Below are positions 12,971-16,062 of a stretch of 16,062 nucleotides of DNA, in pieces. Positions within the stretch are counted from its first letter, which is position 1, and each line of letters starts with the position of its first letter. The stretch covers positions 1 through 16,062 of the forward strand of contig CBHWEI010000066.1 in assembly GCA_966112835.1 (NCBI GenBank), read 5' to 3'. The position numbers and the translations under genes were made by a program. Source of the stretch: UBA668 sp966112835 (GTDB lineage Bacteria; Actinomycetota; Acidimicrobiia; Acidimicrobiales; Ilumatobacteraceae). The notes beneath the pieces are model-generated. The model saw only the letters and a program-made list of their open reading frames with translations. It searched no databases and had not been told where the DNA came from.

Positions 12971-15616
12971 GTGGGCGAGCGTCAGACAACCGGATGGTGG
13001 TACCTCTGCAGCGGCCTCGCCGCGTGCACCCTCGTGCTCCTCCTGCCCCGATCCCACGCCACCGATGTCCTGGCGGTCCTCATCGCACTCTCCGCGCCGG
13101 CCGCCGGCATCGTGGGAACCCGTCGGCGCCATCGGTCGCGCCGTGCCTGGTGGTGGCTCGTCGCCGGCTCGACGCTGATCGCGCTCGGTGAAGTGGCGGA
13201 GCTCGCCCTCCGGTGGACGGCACCCGAGTTCCGCACCGAGACCTCCGTCGACCTCCTGTTCCTGGCCGGGTACACCGTCCAACTGATCGGGTTGATGGCA
13301 CTCCTGCGCGGCGAGGTCGTCAGTGCACACCGGTTCGGATGGTTCGATGCGACCGCCATCGGCATCGCGGCCGGCGTGGTCGTGTGGACCGTGCTCTTCC
13401 GCACCGTGTTCGGTGACCGCGACCTGAACGTGGTCGACCTGACGACCCGGTTCGGCGGGGCCATCATCGGCATCGGCCTGTTCGCGATGTCCAACCGCCT
13501 CGTCGCCGGCTTCCCTCGTCGCGGGCGCGGCTTCGACTTCCTGCTCGCTGGCCTGTCACTCCAGTTCGCGTTCGACTGCCTCGCCGCGCTCTGGTCGGGC
13601 GCCACTCCCGGCAGCCGCGTCGACGCAGGATGGCTCGTCGGTTACGTGATGATCGGGGCGGCGTACGCGACGACCGAACGCGCCGAGCCCGCCCGGGACG
13701 CACCCACCCGAGCGGTGGCGGCGGAGATCCGGCACAGCCTCACACTGCAGTCCGCCGTGATGGTCGTCCTCGCCGGGGTCATCGTCGTCGAGGCCGGGGC
13801 CCACATGCCGTTGGCCAGCCTCGTGGTGTGGTCCGTCGCCTGGTTCCTCGTGGCGCTCATCACTCGGCTGCGAGTCGCCGGCCTCCTCAGGCTCGTGGGC
13901 GAGGCGTCGGCCACCGAGAACCAACTCAGGCTGTCGGCGATGGTGGCGAGCTCGCAGGACGTGATCGGGCTCGCGGATCCGGACGGCACAGTGCGATACA
14001 TGAGCCCTGCGATCAGCGGGCTCACCGGGGACGCCCCGGACGCATGGATCGGTCGCCGTTTCGACCAGGCGCTCGGCGAGTCGTTCGCCGGCCTCGACGA
14101 CCTCGGCTACCGGGTGGCCGCAATGGGACCCGGCGAGCAGTGCCGGTGGGACTGCACGCTGCGGGCGCACGGTGGGCACAACCGGACCTTGCAGTTGACG
14201 ATCGCGAACCAGGTGGACCTGCCCGAGGTCCGCGGGTGGGTCCTCACGATGCGCGATGTGACCGAGCAGACACGGCTGACCTCCGAGCTCCGCCATCAGG
14301 CGTTGCACGACACGCTCACCGGCCTCCCCAACCGGGCGCTGCTGTTCGATCGCATCCAGCACACGATCGATCGGATGCAACGCACCGAGTCCGGGTCGGT
14401 CGCGGTCGTCCTCATCGACATCGACGACTTCAAGGCGGTCAACGACAGCCTCGGGCATGCCGCGGGCGACGAACTGCTGCAGGCGACGGCCGACCGCCTG
14501 CAGCGCACCATGCGCCACGGCGACACCGTTGCTCGCCTCGGCGGCGACGAGTTCGCCATCCTCCTCGAGGACACCGACGAGGAGACCGCCCGGATGTTGG
14601 CCCGGCGCAGCCTCGACAACCTGTCGCTGCCGGTGTCGATCGGCAGCACGGCGCTCGCCGTGCGGGCCAGCGCGGGCGTCGTGTGCACCTCTCGGATCAC
14701 CGACGACACCGACCCTGTCGACCTGCTCCGCGCAGCCGACATCGCCATGTACGCGTCGAAGCGGCACGCCAAGTCGACCGTCACCGTGTTCCACCCCAGC
14801 ATGCACGAGTTGGCCGTCGAGGAGCTCGAGCTGCGCATGGACCTCAACGTCGCACTCGAGCGTCGCGAGTTCCGGGTGCTCTACCAGCCCATCGTGCGCA
14901 CCGGATCCGGTGCCATGATCGGCGCCGAGGCGCTGCTGCGTTGGGTGCACCCCACCCGGGGCGTGGTCGGTCCGACCACGTTCATCCCGATCGCCGAGCA
15001 GAGCGGTCAGATCGTCGACATCGGCACGTGGGTGCTTCGTACCGCCTGCGCCGAGGCGGCGACGTGGCCGTCGTCGGCCTACATCAGCGTGAACGTGTCC
15101 GTGCCGCAGCTGCATGCACCCGGCTTCGCCGACGTCGTTCGCCTCGCGCTGCGCGACAGCGGTCTGGAGCCGAAGCGTCTGCTCCTGGAGATCACCGAGT
15201 CGATGGCGGTCGACGGGGGCGATCGGGTCCGCGCCACGTTGGACGAGCTGCGCGGCGCCGGCATCCGCGTCGCCATCGACGACTTCGGCACCGGCTACTC
15301 GTCGCTCGCATCGCTCGGGGAGATCTCCGCCGACGTGCTGAAGATCGACCGCTCCTTCGTGCAGGACCTGGACTCGCGCGCCGATCATCAGTCGCTGACG
15401 CGTGCGATCCTGACGCTCGCGCACGGTCTGTCCATGACCACCATCGCCGAGGGCGTCGAAACCGAGAGCGAACGCGAACTGTTGGAGGAGATGGGCTGCG
15501 CGACGGCTCAGGGTTTCCTGTTCGCCAGACCCATGCCCGCCGACGAGCTCCGAACCATGATCGGCTCGACGACGATGGCCACCTCCGTGGCAGCCGACAC
15601 CTCACCGACCGTCTAG
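12971..15616 (+). CDS. Membrane PAS-GGDEF-EAL protein (cyclic di-GMP synthesis/breakdown)
   Basis: This 881-residue protein combines a membrane sensor with both enzymes of c-di-GMP turnover. Residues 9-300 hold about eight to ten hydrophobic helices, not matching a named sensor I recognise. A PAS-like domain follows (about 318-435). The GGDEF domain (about 440-610) has D483 in LIDIDDFK, N491 in NDSLGH and intact GGDEF at 524-528; RHGD at 515-518, five residues before it, is the inhibitory I-site. The EAL domain (about 620-865) has E653-A-L, NVSVPQL, E740 in LEITES, D770-D771 in DDFGTGYSS, K791 and E827 in AEGVE, all needed for phosphodiesterase activity. Both activities are therefore possible. 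GTG at 12971 is chosen because agggag lies 5 bases upstream; an open frame from 12833 lacks such a site. Confidence 0.95.
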   Translation: MGERQTTGWWYLCSGLAACTLVLLLPRSHATDVLAVLIALSAPAAGIVGTRRRHRSRRAWWWLVAGSTLIALGEVAELALRWTAPEFRTETSVDLLFLAGYTVQLIGLMALLRGEVVSAHRFGWFDATAIGIAAGVVVWTVLFRTVFGDRDLNVVDLTTRFGGAIIGIGLFAMSNRLVAGFPRRGRGFDFLLAGLSLQFAFDCLAALWSGATPGSRVDAGWLVGYVMIGAAYATTERAEPARDAPTRAVAAEIRHSLTLQSAVMVVLAGVIVVEAGAHMPLASLVVWSVAWFLVALITRLRVAGLLRLVGEASATENQLRLSAMVASSQDVIGLADPDGTVRYMSPAISGLTGDAPDAWIGRRFDQALGESFAGLDDLGYRVAAMGPGEQCRWDCTLRAHGGHNRTLQLTIANQVDLPEVRGWVLTMRDVTEQTRLTSELRHQALHDTLTGLPNRALLFDRIQHTIDRMQRTESGSVAVVLIDIDDFKAVNDSLGHAAGDELLQATADRLQRTMRHGDTVARLGGDEFAILLEDTDEETARMLARRSLDNLSLPVSIGSTALAVRASAGVVCTSRITDDTDPVDLLRAADIAMYASKRHAKSTVTVFHPSMHELAVEELELRMDLNVALERREFRVLYQPIVRTGSGAMIGAEALLRWVHPTRGVVGPTTFIPIAEQSGQIVDIGTWVLRTACAEAATWPSSAYISVNVSVPQLHAPGFADVVRLALRDSGLEPKRLLLEITESMAVDGGDRVRATLDELRGAGIRVAIDDFGTGYSSLASLGEISADVLKIDRSFVQDLDSRADHQSLTRAILTLAHGLSMTTIAEGVETESERELLEEMGCATAQGFLFARPMPADELRTMIGSTTMATSVAADTSPTV

Positions 15617-15634
15617 AGCCCGGGATCACGCCGG

Positions 15635-15640
15635 TACCCT
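15635..15640 (+). promoter_or_regulatory. Possible -10 box for mfd
   Basis: TACCCT fits TANNNT and ends 10 bases before the mfd ATG, in the 34-bp gap after the GGDEF-EAL gene. This would give a leaderless or very short leader transcript; no ribosome-binding site is evident. No clear -35 is seen, and the region could also be read through from upstream. Confidence 0.35.
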
Positions 15641-15650
15641 GGCCGGTCGG

Positions 15651-16062
15651 ATGTCGCTCTCGTCGCTGCCCCGTCTGCTCCGTTCCGAGCCCGCACTCAC
15701 CCAGGCCATCGGGTCCGAGAGCGGGTTCGTCGCCGTGCCCGAAGCGGCGCGAGCCATCAGCATCGCCGCGCTGGCCCAGCTGAGCGAGCGCCGCCCGCTG
15801 GTGGTGGCCTGCCCCACCGGCACCGACGCCGGGCAGCTCTTCGACGACCTCAGCCAGTACATGCCCGCGGGCGACGTGGTGCTGTTCCCCGCCTGGGAGA
15901 CACTGCCGTTCGAGCGGGTCAGCCCCAGCGTCGAGACCATGGGCCGCCGCCTGGAGGTGCTGTGGCGGCTGCGTACGCCGGCGCATGCGCCGCGAGTGGT
16001 GGTGGCCGGTGTCCGCGCCCTGCTGCAGCACCTGGGCCCCGAGGCCGACCGCACCGACCCCA
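15651..16062 (+). CDS. mfd: Transcription-repair coupling factor Mfd (N-terminus only)
   Basis: These are the first 137 residues of Mfd; the rest (usually to about 1150-1200 residues) lies beyond the right edge. Mfd is a DNA translocase that removes RNA polymerase stalled at DNA lesions and recruits UvrA. The visible part is the UvrB-like N-terminal module, with RRPLVVACPTGTDAGQL at about 44-60, then DVVLFPAWETLPFERVSPS (about 75-93) and RRLEVLWRL, followed by VVVAGVRALLQ, a pattern shared by Mfd and UvrB domain 1. The location downstream of pth agrees with the pth-mfd neighbourhood of Bacillus and relatives. The ATG at 15651 is preceded by a possible -10 box and no clear ribosome-binding site. 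Confidence 0.93.
   Translation, partial: MSLSSLPRLLRSEPALTQAIGSESGFVAVPEAARAISIAALAQLSERRPLVVACPTGTDAGQLFDDLSQYMPAGDVVLFPAWETLPFERVSPSVETMGRRLEVLWRLRTPAHAPRVVVAGVRALLQHLGPEADRTDP

Noticed and set aside
13556..15424. A 622-codon open frame on the minus strand opposite the GGDEF-EAL gene
   Set aside because: The opposite strand carries all GGDEF and EAL motifs; this frame has no motif and a shadow-like amino acid content.

Overview
The window is strongly GC-rich, with a marked G/C preference at third codon positions, and it carries a fused F420 biosynthesis gene (fbiC). Its gene order glmU, prs, rplY (ctc), pth, and then mfd a little further on is the familiar core block of Gram-positive bacteria. 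Together these point to an actinobacterium. An environmental lineage such as Acidimicrobiia seems plausible, but that placement is inference. Several genes appear to be leaderless: a TANNNT -10 box lies only 6-10 nt before the start codon, which is also typical of actinobacteria.

Left third (1-5610, minus strand): five hydrolase genes are read leftwards, each overlapping the next by 4 bp (ATGA or GTGA). In transcription order they are an MlrC-type M81 metallopeptidase, a bacterial-type L-asparaginase, two serine hydrolases of the class C beta-lactamase fold (the first has lost the SxxK lysine), and an M20 peptidase that runs off the left edge. None has a visible signal peptide. The operon starts at a 17-bp perfect palindrome that covers the predicted -10 box of a near-leaderless promoter. 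The set recalls the mlrC/mlrB partnership of microcystin catabolism with extra amidases added, and is best read as an uncharacterised intracellular pathway for an unusual peptide or amide. This is the most novel part of the window.

Middle (5611-8292): an intergenic region of about 190 bp holds a near-perfect 43-bp hairpin just beyond fbiC. Next come fbiC (FO synthase, coenzyme F420 pathway, minus strand, apparently leaderless) and a divergent promoter region with two palindromes.

Right half (8293-16062): an HxlR-type regulator with a C-terminal zinc-ribbon motif overlaps by 4 bp a short GlmU-like uridylyltransferase that lacks the acetyltransferase half. Then come prs, rplY/ctc and pth on the plus strand. 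A compact hairpin separates pth from a convergent lipoprotein gene. Divergent to that is a membrane PAS-GGDEF-EAL protein for cyclic di-GMP turnover, with all catalytic motifs and the inhibitory I-site present. The window ends in the N-terminus of mfd.

The right-hand genes supply precursors for the cell wall (UDP-sugar) and for nucleotides (PRPP), support translation (bL25, peptidyl-tRNA hydrolase) and begin transcription-coupled repair. The c-di-GMP gene and the lipoprotein look like a lineage-specific insertion between pth and mfd. I saw no rRNA, tRNA, CRISPR array, insertion sequence or prophage genes.
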